Made by a program: the position numbers and the translations under genes. From JAUILH01 sp965230535 (GTDB lineage Bacteria; Bacteroidota; Bacteroidia; Flavobacteriales_D; JAUILH01): a stretch of DNA of 64,000 nt. The stretch's first letter is position 1. Every line of letters begins with the position of its first letter. The notes under the pieces were generated by a model. That model was not told where the DNA came from. It searched no databases and worked only from the letters and a program-made list of their open reading frames with translations. The stretch lies in contig OZ246010.1 in NCBI GenBank assembly GCA_965230535.1, positions 1,674,001 through 1,738,000 on the forward strand, read 5' to 3'. This document shows, one piece after another, positions 45,132-54,106 of the stretch.

Positions 45132-48100
45132 AAAATGTGCTCGTTTTAGTCAGTATTCTCTGCAGTACAGTGGCTTTTTCTCAAAGCGACGATTGTATTA
45201 CAGCTGTTCAAATCACACCAACCTTCACAACGTGCAGTGCACAAGCAGGTTCATCGGCCAATGCAAGTCAATCTCTACCGAGTTGTTCTGGTGGAGGAAA
45301 CGCTGATGATGATGTCTGGTATTACTTTACAGCGAACAGTACTACCATGACCATTGAAGTCGACCCTACAGTAGGGTATGATGCCGTTATTCAGTTGTTC
45401 TCAGGAAATTGTGGAAGCGGATCTCTGGTTTGTCAGGATGTCAATGGTTTAAATGGTGATGAAGTATTAACTGCTTCCGGACTAACGATCGGTAACGATT
45501 ACTACTTCAGAGTATACCACTATGGTGTTGGTTCCGGAACATCTACATTCAATGTTTGTGTGAGTGGTTTGGCCCCTCCTACCAACAATGACCCTTGTAA
45601 TGCTTACTTATTACCTAACGTAACACCATCATGCAATTTCCTTACCTATACCAATCTTGGGTCTGCTGGTTCTTCTGTTCCAACGCCATCTGGTTGTGGA
45701 GGTTCGTCCCCATTCCAAGGAGGTTATGCAGGAGGAGATGTTTGGTTTGAAGTGACTGTACCAGCTTCAGGAAACTTAGACATCCACACTCAGGCAATTG
45801 ACTTTACAGATGGTGCCATGGCTCTTTACAGTGGCTCATGTGCATCTCCTGTTTTAGTAGAATGTGATGATGATGGTGATCCGGGTGACGGAATTCTTAT
45901 GCCGCATATTTACGCTACCGGACTCACTCCCGGGGCAACTATGTTTGTTCGTGTTTGGGAATACGGCAATAACAATAATGGAGAGTTTGGCATTTGTGTA
46001 TCTACACCTGACAATGACGATTGTGCCAACGCACAGCAAATCTGTGACTTGAATGGATACGGCGGTGTTACCAGTAGTGCATATACCATTGACCAACCAA
46101 GCAACATGTGTGGTATTGGAGACCCTCTGAGCCCAAACCCCGGATGTGTATTTGGAACAGGATATACCGGAACCTCCCCAGTTCAAATTGACAATAATAG
46201 TTGGCTTCAGTTTACAGCAAGTTCTACCACCGCAGAGTTATTCGTAGAGATCTCATCTTGTGCAAACGGAAACGGACTTCAAATGCAGATTTTCGAAGGA
46301 ACAAATTGTACAAATTTCACAGCAGTTTCCAATTTCCTTGAAACAACCACTTCTCAAACTGTATTAGCAACTGGTCTGACTCCCGGAAATACGTATTACA
46401 TTGTTGTAGATGGATTTGCAGGAGACATTTGTTCTTATACAATTTCAGCTACAAGCGGTGTTCAGGTAGTGGAAGCTATTGCCATTGATGATCAGTTATG
46501 TTTGGGTGAAAGCACAAGTATCTCCGCTCAGGTTACAGGAACCGGCTCTTATACTTATACCTGGAGCTCAGATCCTGCTGGCACCTACCCCTCTACTCCA
46601 ACAATCAACGTGACACCTTCTGTCACCACAGAATACACAGTAGATATTACAGGACTTTGTGGTACCACCACAAGCGCAAGCGTATTAGTAACCGTAAACA
46701 ATTTACCAACAGCCAATGCAGGTAGCAATCAAACGATTTGTGATGGAGACAATGCCACTTTATCCGCAACAGGTGGTGTAAGTTACACATGGACCGGGCT
46801 TGGAAATGGCCAATCTCAAACGGTTTCCCCAAGCACAAACACGACCTACTCTGTAACCGTTACGGATGCCAACGGCTGTACAGATACTGATGACGTTACG
46901 GTTAATGTGAATCCAACACCGACGGCCAATGCGGGTCTCGATAATGAAGTTTGTACAGGATCTTCCGTTACCCTTACAGCTTCTGGTGGAGGCGACTACA
47001 ACTGGGGAAGCGGATTTTCATCAAATCCAAACAATACGGTTTCACCAACAAGTAATACAACATACACAGTTACCGTAGAGAACGGATTTGGCTGCCAGGA
47101 TACTGATGATGTACTTGTAACAGTCAATCCATTACCGAATGCTTTTGCCGGAAATGACATCACCGTTTGTAATGGTGGTACCACTACCCTAACTGCCAGC
47201 GGAGGTGTTTCATACGATTGGGACGATCCAGGTTTGTTGGATGTAGCTTCTCAAACAATAGGCCCCTTAACTTCTACTGTTTCATATACTGTAACTGTTA
47301 CGGATGCAAACAACTGTGTTAATACAGATGACATTACGATTACGGTTGGTTCTGCTTTGATTCCAGATGCAGGTCCTGATTCCTCAGTTTGTTTAAATGA
47401 TCCTTTGACTTATACTGCAACTGGTGGAATTAATTACACCTGGGAAGATGCAAGTGGAACCACTGTTTCAAGTTCTTCCGCTTACTCTCCACCAACCAAC
47501 GCAACTGGTGGTGCATGGTACTATGTCGTGGTAGACGATGGTGGATCATGTAGTGGTGAAGATTCCGTCTTCGTGAATGTCAATGCGCTACCCACTGCAA
47601 ATGCGGGCTCCAACCAAACCATTTGTGAGGGTGACTCGGTTACACTAAACGGCTTGGGAGGTACCAGCTATGATTGGGATAACGGACTTGGAAGCGGACA
47701 AAGTCATATGGTTTCTCCATCGAGTAACACTACGTATAACCTGACTGTTACGGATGCAAATGGTTGTCAGGATATCGACCAGGTAGATGTCATTGTAAAT
47801 ACCTTGCCTACTATTCTGGCAAGTCAGGATCAATCCATTTGTGAAGGAAGTTCTGCAAACATTTCTGCAAATGGAGCAACAAGCTACATCTGGGATAATG
47901 GTTTGGGAAGTGGACAAAACCATAGTGTTAGCCCAAGTATAACAACAACTTATCTGGTTACCGGGACCAATGCCAACAACTGTTCAAACATGGATTCTGT
48001 GACCATTACAGTTAACACACTTCCACTAATCGACACATCAAGTATCCAAATTGAAGATGCAGATTGTATCAACGGAGGAGGTACTATTTCCGGAATAACC

Positions 48101-48829
48101 GTTATTGGAAATCCTGGCTATAACTATGACTGGTCTGATGGATTTAACACTGTTGACACCACCTTAAGTGTAGGCTCGCTGAATCCGGGAACCTACACCC
48201 TTACCGTCACAGATGGCAACAATTGTGAAAGCACCATTGACGTATTGATCGACTTCTTTGACCTCTCCACTTTGTATGCGAATAATGATACCATTGCCAC
48301 AAGTCCGGCAACACTCACAAATGTTTTTGCTTATGCCAACGATACCGGAGATGTTAATACCATTAACATCATCACACCTCCAACAAACGGAACTGCTACG
48401 GTTGGCTCAGGTGGGTATATCGACTACACGTCCAACTCTGGTTTCATGGGAATAGATAGTATCGAGTATGAGATTTGTGATGTGATTTGTACCAATGCAT
48501 GCGAACGTGCCTGGATCATCATCACCGTTAACGAAAGGTCTCCAATAGACCTGCCAAATGGATTCTCACCAAATGGAGATGGTTATAATGACTTCTTTGT
48601 TATTGACAACATTGATCAGTACCCGGAAAATGAGATCTTGATTTTCAACCGATGGGGAGATCAGGTATACACTGCTGCTCCATACAACAACGATTGGGAT
48701 GGCTCTACAACCAACGCCAAATTAAAAGTAAGGGGCGACAAGGTTGTAGACGGAACCTATTTTGTGGTCCTCAAACTTGGAGAAGATTTTGAGCCACTTA
48801 ACGGATACATTGAATTAAGAACCAAATAG
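45128..48829 (+). CDS. Giant T9SS type B cargo with SprB-type repeat (cassette 3, 1233 aa)
   Basis: Signal peptide (MKNVLVLVSILCSTVAFSQ), then three pre-peptidase C-terminal-like domains (about 20-155, 155-295, 296-440), each with a DDVWYYFTA or SWLQFTA strand and GNxYYxxV motifs. About seven Ig/PKD-like repeats follow (about 447-1005, NAGSNQTICDGDNATLSATGG). Next is a SprB-type repeat near 1010-1065 (YNYDWSDGFNTVDTTLSVGSL, GTYTLTVTDGNNC), a cadherin-like domain and the type B sorting domain (SPNGDGYNDFF, FNRWGDQVYTAAPYNNDW). SprB repeats are known from the gliding adhesin SprB. The N-terminal heads differ from the other cargo proteins, so this cassette probably has its own ligand. Confidence 0.86.
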   Translation: MKNVLVLVSILCSTVAFSQSDDCITAVQITPTFTTCSAQAGSSANASQSLPSCSGGGNADDDVWYYFTANSTTMTIEVDPTVGYDAVIQLFSGNCGSGSLVCQDVNGLNGDEVLTASGLTIGNDYYFRVYHYGVGSGTSTFNVCVSGLAPPTNNDPCNAYLLPNVTPSCNFLTYTNLGSAGSSVPTPSGCGGSSPFQGGYAGGDVWFEVTVPASGNLDIHTQAIDFTDGAMALYSGSCASPVLVECDDDGDPGDGILMPHIYATGLTPGATMFVRVWEYGNNNNGEFGICVSTPDNDDCANAQQICDLNGYGGVTSSAYTIDQPSNMCGIGDPLSPNPGCVFGTGYTGTSPVQIDNNSWLQFTASSTTAELFVEISSCANGNGLQMQIFEGTNCTNFTAVSNFLETTTSQTVLATGLTPGNTYYIVVDGFAGDICSYTISATSGVQVVEAIAIDDQLCLGESTSISAQVTGTGSYTYTWSSDPAGTYPSTPTINVTPSVTTEYTVDITGLCGTTTSASVLVTVNNLPTANAGSNQTICDGDNATLSATGGVSYTWTGLGNGQSQTVSPSTNTTYSVTVTDANGCTDTDDVTVNVNPTPTANAGLDNEVCTGSSVTLTASGGGDYNWGSGFSSNPNNTVSPTSNTTYTVTVENGFGCQDTDDVLVTVNPLPNAFAGNDITVCNGGTTTLTASGGVSYDWDDPGLLDVASQTIGPLTSTVSYTVTVTDANNCVNTDDITITVGSALIPDAGPDSSVCLNDPLTYTATGGINYTWEDASGTTVSSSSAYSPPTNATGGAWYYVVVDDGGSCSGEDSVFVNVNALPTANAGSNQTICEGDSVTLNGLGGTSYDWDNGLGSGQSHMVSPSSNTTYNLTVTDANGCQDIDQVDVIVNTLPTILASQDQSICEGSSANISANGATSYIWDNGLGSGQNHSVSPSITTTYLVTGTNANNCSNMDSVTITVNTLPLIDTSSIQIEDADCINGGGTISGITVIGNPGYNYDWSDGFNTVDTTLSVGSLNPGTYTLTVTDGNNCESTIDVLIDFFDLSTLYANNDTIATSPATLTNVFAYANDTGDVNTINIITPPTNGTATVGSGGYIDYTSNSGFMGIDSIEYEICDVICTNACERAWIIITVNERSPIDLPNGFSPNGDGYNDFFVIDNIDQYPENEILIFNRWGDQVYTAAPYNNDWDGSTTNAKLKVRGDKVVDGTYFVVLKLGEDFEPLNGYIELRTK

Positions 48830-48831
48830 AC

Positions 48832-49782
48832 ATGAAAACGAAAACAAGCTATATCAAGTACGCGTTGGTTGTCTTAATGGTAATTGGCGGGTTCAGTAAA
48901 TCAGTAAAAGCACAGAACCAGTTCCATATGGGACAATACATGGTTCATCAACCGTTTTTAAATCCGGCCAGTATGGCTAGTTTTAACCACCTCAACGCCG
49001 CACTTTTTTATAAGAATCAGTGGACAGGTTTTGAAGGAGCTCCAACCATTCAAGGTTTGAACGTCAGCGCACCTATTGGCAAAAAGAAAAGCTTCATTGG
49101 TTTGACTTTGATTCATGATAAAATTGGTATTAATGACGCCACTGAAATTAGTGGAACCTATGCCTACAAACTGAAAACGAGCCTTAAAAGCCGATTGGTT
49201 TTTAGCTTAACAGCCAGCTTAAACCTGATTCAAAGTGATTTGGCAGAACTGCATATTCAAGACCAGAACGATCCATTGTTTATTGCTAACTCACCTACAT
49301 TCGCTCTACCTAACTTTAAATTTGGAAGCTATTTCTACAAGAAGAAATTCTACGTGGGATTTGCTGTTCCCAACATTCTTGAGAACAAGGTGGTTTATAG
49401 TACCGGACTGGAAGGAGAAGCCGGATTTAATTTCGACAACCTACATTACTATCTGCACAGTGGATACACTTGGGCATTGTCTCAGAAAACAGATCTGAAT
49501 ACCTCTTTCCTTGTAAAAGAAGTTAAGGGATCGCCACTACAATTCGACATCAATGCTCAGGCCATGTTTGATAAGAAATTTGGTATTGGCGTTTCTTACA
49601 GAAGTAGTCAGGAGCTACTCGCCATGGCCAGCTTCAGATTAATTCCGGAACTGTTATTCTCATACGGTTACGAATTCAATTTTGCTGAATTAGGGAATTA
49701 CAGTTCAGGAACACATGAGATTCTATTGACCTACGCCTTCAATCCACCTTCGAAACCAATTATAGCCATTCCAAGATTTTAG
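48832..49782 (+). CDS. PorP/SprF-family outer-membrane protein (cassette 3)
   Basis: This 316-aa protein has a signal peptide ending VKAQ and the hallmark NQFHMGQYMVHQPFLNPASMASFNHLNAALFYKNQWTGFEGAP. The rest parallels the cassette 1 copy closely, including FGSYFYKKKFYVGFAVPNIL and the C-terminal AIPRF (APRY in cassette 1). It starts 2 nt after the cargo stop. The closer resemblance to the cassette 1 copy than to cassette 2 suggests that cassettes 1 and 3, both with PorE, are sister duplications. Confidence 0.9.
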   Translation: MKTKTSYIKYALVVLMVIGGFSKSVKAQNQFHMGQYMVHQPFLNPASMASFNHLNAALFYKNQWTGFEGAPTIQGLNVSAPIGKKKSFIGLTLIHDKIGINDATEISGTYAYKLKTSLKSRLVFSLTASLNLIQSDLAELHIQDQNDPLFIANSPTFALPNFKFGSYFYKKKFYVGFAVPNILENKVVYSTGLEGEAGFNFDNLHYYLHSGYTWALSQKTDLNTSFLVKEVKGSPLQFDINAQAMFDKKFGIGVSYRSSQELLAMASFRLIPELLFSYGYEFNFAELGNYSSGTHEILLTYAFNPPSKPIIAIPRF

Positions 49783-49789
49783 ATTTGTG

Positions 49790-51724
49790 ATGAAGATTAT
49801 ATGTGCCGTTGTATTTACATTGATTTCTCTGGCTGGTTCAGCCCAAAGAGAACACCTGGACAAAGGTGATGAGTTTTTCAAATTCCGTTTCTACAGAGAA
49901 GCCATTGAGGAGTATAAACTAGCTCTGGAAGAAGATGTGGTGGTGAATAAATTTTACATGACCCAGCAGATTGCGAAAACCTATAAGCTCCTTTTCGACT
50001 ATGAAAAGGCAGAGCTCTGGTATTCGAAACTAATTGCTCTGGGAGATGAAAACACACCCGACAACTATTTACATTATGCTCAGATTCTATGCAATAATGA
50101 AAAGTACAAAGATGCCGAATCTGTGTACGACCAATATCTGACTAAAGCGCAAAAAACTGATCTAAAATCGGATTACCGCTTACTCACCAGCTGGCCTCAG
50201 GAAAACCCGGATTCTCTTTGGGATATGGCTGTATACGAAACCAACATTGAAACCGGATCCAGAAGTATGGGACTACATTTTCAGGATAATAAGATGTATT
50301 TCGGTATGCCTGTGATTCAAAATTTCGAAAACAAAACGGCTTTCTACGACCTGGCTACAGCTGAACGCATGGATTCAATCAATTTTGGCGCTCCCAAAAA
50401 ACTGGCAGGTTCTACAAATCGGTCCTTCTACGAAGGCACACCTTTCTTGTCTCAGGATGGCAAATATCTTTACTACACTTCCAATGGATCTGAAAGAACA
50501 AAATACAGAGACAAAAAGAAGCAGAAAAAGGATTTTGACCTATCTAAATCTGGTATCAATCTCTTGAAAATATTTAGAGCGGAGAATGTAAGCGGAAGTT
50601 GGGAAAACGTTCGCGAATTGAATATCAACAGTCAGAACTACAATTCTGCATTCCCTCACATATCCAAAGACGGTAAAAAGTTGTTTTTTGCTTCAGACAG
50701 GGAAGGCACCATTGGCGGTTTTGATCTCTATGTTTGTGACAGAGTCAATGATTCAACATGGTCTGAACCGGTTAATCTAGGTCCGAATATCAACTCTGAT
50801 CAGGATGAAATGTATCCCTTTACCAATGACACCGCCTTTTTCTATTCAAGCAGAGGTTTGCCTGGCTATGGAGGTGCGGATGTTTTTTGGACACATCTGG
50901 AAAACCTGAAACGCAATGAAGTTTACAATCTGGGAATCCCGGTCAACTCTCCCAAAGATGACTTCTCCTTCATTCTTATCCCTAATGAGGAGGCTTTGCT
51001 GGAAGGCTATTTATCTTCAAACAGAGCGGGCACGCATGGGTATGATCATATCGTCTACTTCAAACAAGCTCCTGCTCCGGTATATCCTGATACCATTATC
51101 GGTACAGCACTTAATAAAATCACCTTGAACCCTATTGTTGGCGTAGACATCATTCTCAAAAAATATGATGGTGACAATCTGAATGATGATTTTAAAGATC
51201 AAACCAAAGAAGATGGAAACATCACACTCATTCTGGAGAAAGAAATTCCTTACCAGGTAACTTTTAAAAAGGAAGGGTTTAAACCAGTAGTAATCGAAAT
51301 TCCTGAAAAAGACAGAGATGACGTTCTGGCCAAATTTGGTAAAATCGAATTGGAACCGGTTGCTGTGAAGAACACGGTCATTAAGATTCCGAACATATAC
51401 TTTGATTTTGACAAGGCTTCAATTCGTAAGGAATCGTATAAGGTTCTTGACAATATCGTACAATACCTCAACGACAATCCTAAAATCAGAGTCGAACTGA
51501 GTGCACACACCGATTCACGCGGAAGTGACTGGTACAACCTGAAACTCTCTGAAAGACGTGCTCAGTCAACGGTTAAGTTTTTGGTTGATAAAGGCATCTC
51601 CAAATCAAGGTTAGTTCCTAAAGGATATGGAGAAAAGAAGATTCTTAATAAATGCAAAAACTACGTAAAATGCTCGGATGAAGAACACGAATTCAACCGT
51701 CGGGTAGAACTAAAAGTTCTTTAA
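49790..51724 (+). CDS. PorE-like TPR/PD40/OmpA peptidoglycan anchor (cassette 3, 644 aa)
   Basis: Signal peptide (MKIICAVVFTLISLAGSAQ), TPR region (about 19-130, REHLDKGDEFFKFRFYREAIEEYKLAL), then a PD40-like propeller (about 150-420, FPHISKDGKKLFFASDREGTIGGFDLYVC). One carboxypeptidase-regulatory-like domain (about 430-515, GTALNKITLNPIVGVDIIL) and a C-terminal OmpA domain (about 530-644, YFDFDKASIRKESYK, SAHTDSRGSDWYN, NRRVELKVL) follow. The N-terminal half is closely related to the cassette 1 paralogue, which has a second regulatory-like domain. The ATG at 49790 begins the signal peptide; a GTG immediately before it (49787) is less likely. It ends the island. Confidence 0.87.
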   Translation: MKIICAVVFTLISLAGSAQREHLDKGDEFFKFRFYREAIEEYKLALEEDVVVNKFYMTQQIAKTYKLLFDYEKAELWYSKLIALGDENTPDNYLHYAQILCNNEKYKDAESVYDQYLTKAQKTDLKSDYRLLTSWPQENPDSLWDMAVYETNIETGSRSMGLHFQDNKMYFGMPVIQNFENKTAFYDLATAERMDSINFGAPKKLAGSTNRSFYEGTPFLSQDGKYLYYTSNGSERTKYRDKKKQKKDFDLSKSGINLLKIFRAENVSGSWENVRELNINSQNYNSAFPHISKDGKKLFFASDREGTIGGFDLYVCDRVNDSTWSEPVNLGPNINSDQDEMYPFTNDTAFFYSSRGLPGYGGADVFWTHLENLKRNEVYNLGIPVNSPKDDFSFILIPNEEALLEGYLSSNRAGTHGYDHIVYFKQAPAPVYPDTIIGTALNKITLNPIVGVDIILKKYDGDNLNDDFKDQTKEDGNITLILEKEIPYQVTFKKEGFKPVVIEIPEKDRDDVLAKFGKIELEPVAVKNTVIKIPNIYFDFDKASIRKESYKVLDNIVQYLNDNPKIRVELSAHTDSRGSDWYNLKLSERRAQSTVKFLVDKGISKSRLVPKGYGEKKILNKCKNYVKCSDEEHEFNRRVELKVL

Positions 51725-51794
51725 GAATTGTAGTTTGCAAAAATTTGGGACTCAATACTCTACGAACGACATCCCACAAACAAATAGCAATTTG

Positions 51795-51802
51795 TAAATT
51801 TG
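51795..51802 (+). promoter_or_regulatory. -7 box (TAAATTTG) for the SpoIIE phosphatase gene
   Basis: TAAATTTG is an exact TAnnTTTG match ending 5 nt before the GTG at 51808. It lies within the longer open frame from 51745, so it supports the shorter start and a leaderless message. It gives this gene a promoter separate from the T9SS island. Confidence 0.5.
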
Positions 51803-51807
51803 AGTCA

Positions 51808-54036
51808 GTGAAATGGCTTTACACCATATTGATTGTTGCAAGTAGCTTACTGCCTTCGTTTTCGAAAGCCAGTACACCGGAAATCGACAGCCTGATTCAG
51901 GTGACCGAAAAAATGCCGGACGACAGTGTAAAAATGGCTAACCTGTATCGAATTGCATTAAAACTCCGAAGAATTAGTCCGGACAGCTCCAACGATTTTG
52001 CCTTTCAAAGTTTGAGGGTAGCCCAGGACATTTCTCAACCCATCTATATTGCCAAAGCCAATCTTCAAATAGCGGTTAATGAAAAAAACATGGGGCACCT
52101 GTCAACAGCAGAGCCCTATTACAAGGAGGCGCTCAGGCTACACGAAGAAATTAATGACACCATGGGTGTTGGCCTTTGTTTAAACGGACTTGGCATCCTT
52201 TACAAAAAAAGAGGTGATTTTTCCAAATCAATGGATTACTACGTTAAAGCTTCAGAACTATATGAGCAAATGCCGTTAGAAAGAGCTGCCAGAAACCTGG
52301 CTGTCGTCTACAATAATCTTGGAAATTTGGTAAAGAATCATGAAGATTACAGACTATCCTTAATCTATCACAGAAAATCACTTGACATCAGGCTGAAAAT
52401 GGGCGTTTCGGGAGAAGCCATGCACTCTTACCAAAACATGGCCAACACATTTACCCTAATGGGGCAACTGGACTCCGCATTGATGTACTACAATAAATCA
52501 CTCAAACTGCACCGGGATTCAGAAGATAAAATCGCTCTCGCAAATTTGTTGATTTCAATTGGTGATTTTTATGTCAAACTCGAACAATTAGATCAGGCCA
52601 AGGCCCACATACTTGAAGCGGTGGATATTTTCAAAGCCATACAAGATCAATCGGGGGTGGCCTCTGCCTACTCTTCTCTGGCAAACTATTACAATGTTGC
52701 CGGGAAGCCGGATTTGGGCTCCAACTATGGCGTGATGGCCATGAAGCTCGCAAGGAAAACAAGTGATCTGTTAATTCAAAGAGAAATCAGCAAAACCCTA
52801 ATGGCTTCCTATGAATTGATCGGAGATTACGAAAACGCCTTTAAGTATCAAAAGCAGCTCATGATAGTTGAAGACTCCATTTTTAACAAGGAGAAAATGA
52901 ATGCCATTATGGAAGCCGAGTCGAAATTTGAAGTGGCCGTGCACAAAGAGAATCTCGAATTGGAAACCAAAGCCAGGGAAGAAGAACGTTTAAGAGCTGA
53001 AGCTGAATTGAAGGCAAAAGATGAACATGCCAAGGCACAGGAAGAAAAAGCTAAAGCGCAAGAAGAGAGAGAAAAAGCCAATAAATGGATTCTGGCAGCA
53101 CTGTTAATTGGTTTAATTGCTTCCGCCATTGCCCTATTCTTCTTTTTCAGATCGAATCTTCAAAAGAAAAGAGCCAATCAGCAACTTGAAAGACAACAAC
53201 AGGAAATCCTGAATAAAAACAGCTCTCTTGAGAAAGCAAACAGTCAAATTCAACGCATTTCCGACGAGATTTCTGAAAAAAACAAGGACATCACAGACAG
53301 CATCAACTATGCTAAAAAGATCCAGCGAAATGCCCTCCCGGACCCTCAAAATTTACAGACCATTTTCAAAGAGTCTTTTGTAATCTACAAACCAAAAGAC
53401 ATTATTGGAGGTGACTTTTACTGGTATCATCAGGTGGGAGATTATGCGATCATTGCTGTAGCAGATTGCACCGGTCATGGTGTACCCGGCGCTTTGATGA
53501 GCATGGTTGGACTCAATCATCTTCATCAAATCGTTACAGATAAAAATATCTCATCCCCTTCTGAAGCACTGGCCCTTCTTGACAAAGGGATCTACCAGGC
53601 TCTGTCTGTTACTGAATTTTCTGAGACAAAAGACGGCATGGATATCGCCTTGTGTGCTATCAACAAAAAGACCCGGGAGCTTGAATTCTCTGGCGCCGCA
53701 AGGCCTCTGGTAATGATTCACAATGATGAAATTGTTAGTTTCAGAGGCAACAGACATTCAATTGGTGGACATTTGATTCACGACAAAGCCTTTACTCACG
53801 AAACTTTCCAACTAAATGACGGAGACCAGATTTATCTGTTCTCCGATGGCTATGCCGATCAGTTTGGCGGAGAAAAAGGCAAAAAATTTAAAAACAAAGC
53901 ACTCAGAAAATTGCTGTTCGAGAACAGACATCTTCCAATGCAAGAACAATCTGACATCCTGTACAAAGCTTTTCAATCATGGAAAGGCGATCTCGAACAA
54001 GTGGACGACATCTGTTTGCTTGGCTTCACGGTGTAA
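51808..54036 (+). CDS. TPR sensor with SpoIIE-type PP2C serine phosphatase domain
   Basis: This protein of about 742 aa has a signal or anchor segment (KWLYTILIVASSLLPSFS) and about eight TPR motifs (about 70-370, LCLNGLGILYKKRGDFSKSMDYYVKASELYEQM). A charged helical coiled coil (about 375-425) leads to a membrane helix (WILAALLIGLIASAIALFFFF), a second coiled coil and the SpoIIE phosphatase domain (about 500-742). The metal-binding acids appear in KPKDIIGGDFYWY, VADCTGHGVPGALMSMVG, DGMDIALC, FSDGYADQFGG and VDDICLLGF. Such phosphatases act on anti-sigma antagonist proteins or other phosphoserine targets. No partner kinase or antagonist is adjacent. The start is GTG at 51808. Confidence 0.88.
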   Translation: MKWLYTILIVASSLLPSFSKASTPEIDSLIQVTEKMPDDSVKMANLYRIALKLRRISPDSSNDFAFQSLRVAQDISQPIYIAKANLQIAVNEKNMGHLSTAEPYYKEALRLHEEINDTMGVGLCLNGLGILYKKRGDFSKSMDYYVKASELYEQMPLERAARNLAVVYNNLGNLVKNHEDYRLSLIYHRKSLDIRLKMGVSGEAMHSYQNMANTFTLMGQLDSALMYYNKSLKLHRDSEDKIALANLLISIGDFYVKLEQLDQAKAHILEAVDIFKAIQDQSGVASAYSSLANYYNVAGKPDLGSNYGVMAMKLARKTSDLLIQREISKTLMASYELIGDYENAFKYQKQLMIVEDSIFNKEKMNAIMEAESKFEVAVHKENLELETKAREEERLRAEAELKAKDEHAKAQEEKAKAQEEREKANKWILAALLIGLIASAIALFFFFRSNLQKKRANQQLERQQQEILNKNSSLEKANSQIQRISDEISEKNKDITDSINYAKKIQRNALPDPQNLQTIFKESFVIYKPKDIIGGDFYWYHQVGDYAIIAVADCTGHGVPGALMSMVGLNHLHQIVTDKNISSPSEALALLDKGIYQALSVTEFSETKDGMDIALCAINKKTRELEFSGAARPLVMIHNDEIVSFRGNRHSIGGHLIHDKAFTHETFQLNDGDQIYLFSDGYADQFGGEKGKKFKNKALRKLLFENRHLPMQEQSDILYKAFQSWKGDLEQVDDICLLGFTV

Positions 54037-54106
54037 TACTGAAATCCCTTTCTTTTATCCCTAACTGATATCTTTTTTTTATTTTCGGACAAGAAAAATT
54101 AGACGG

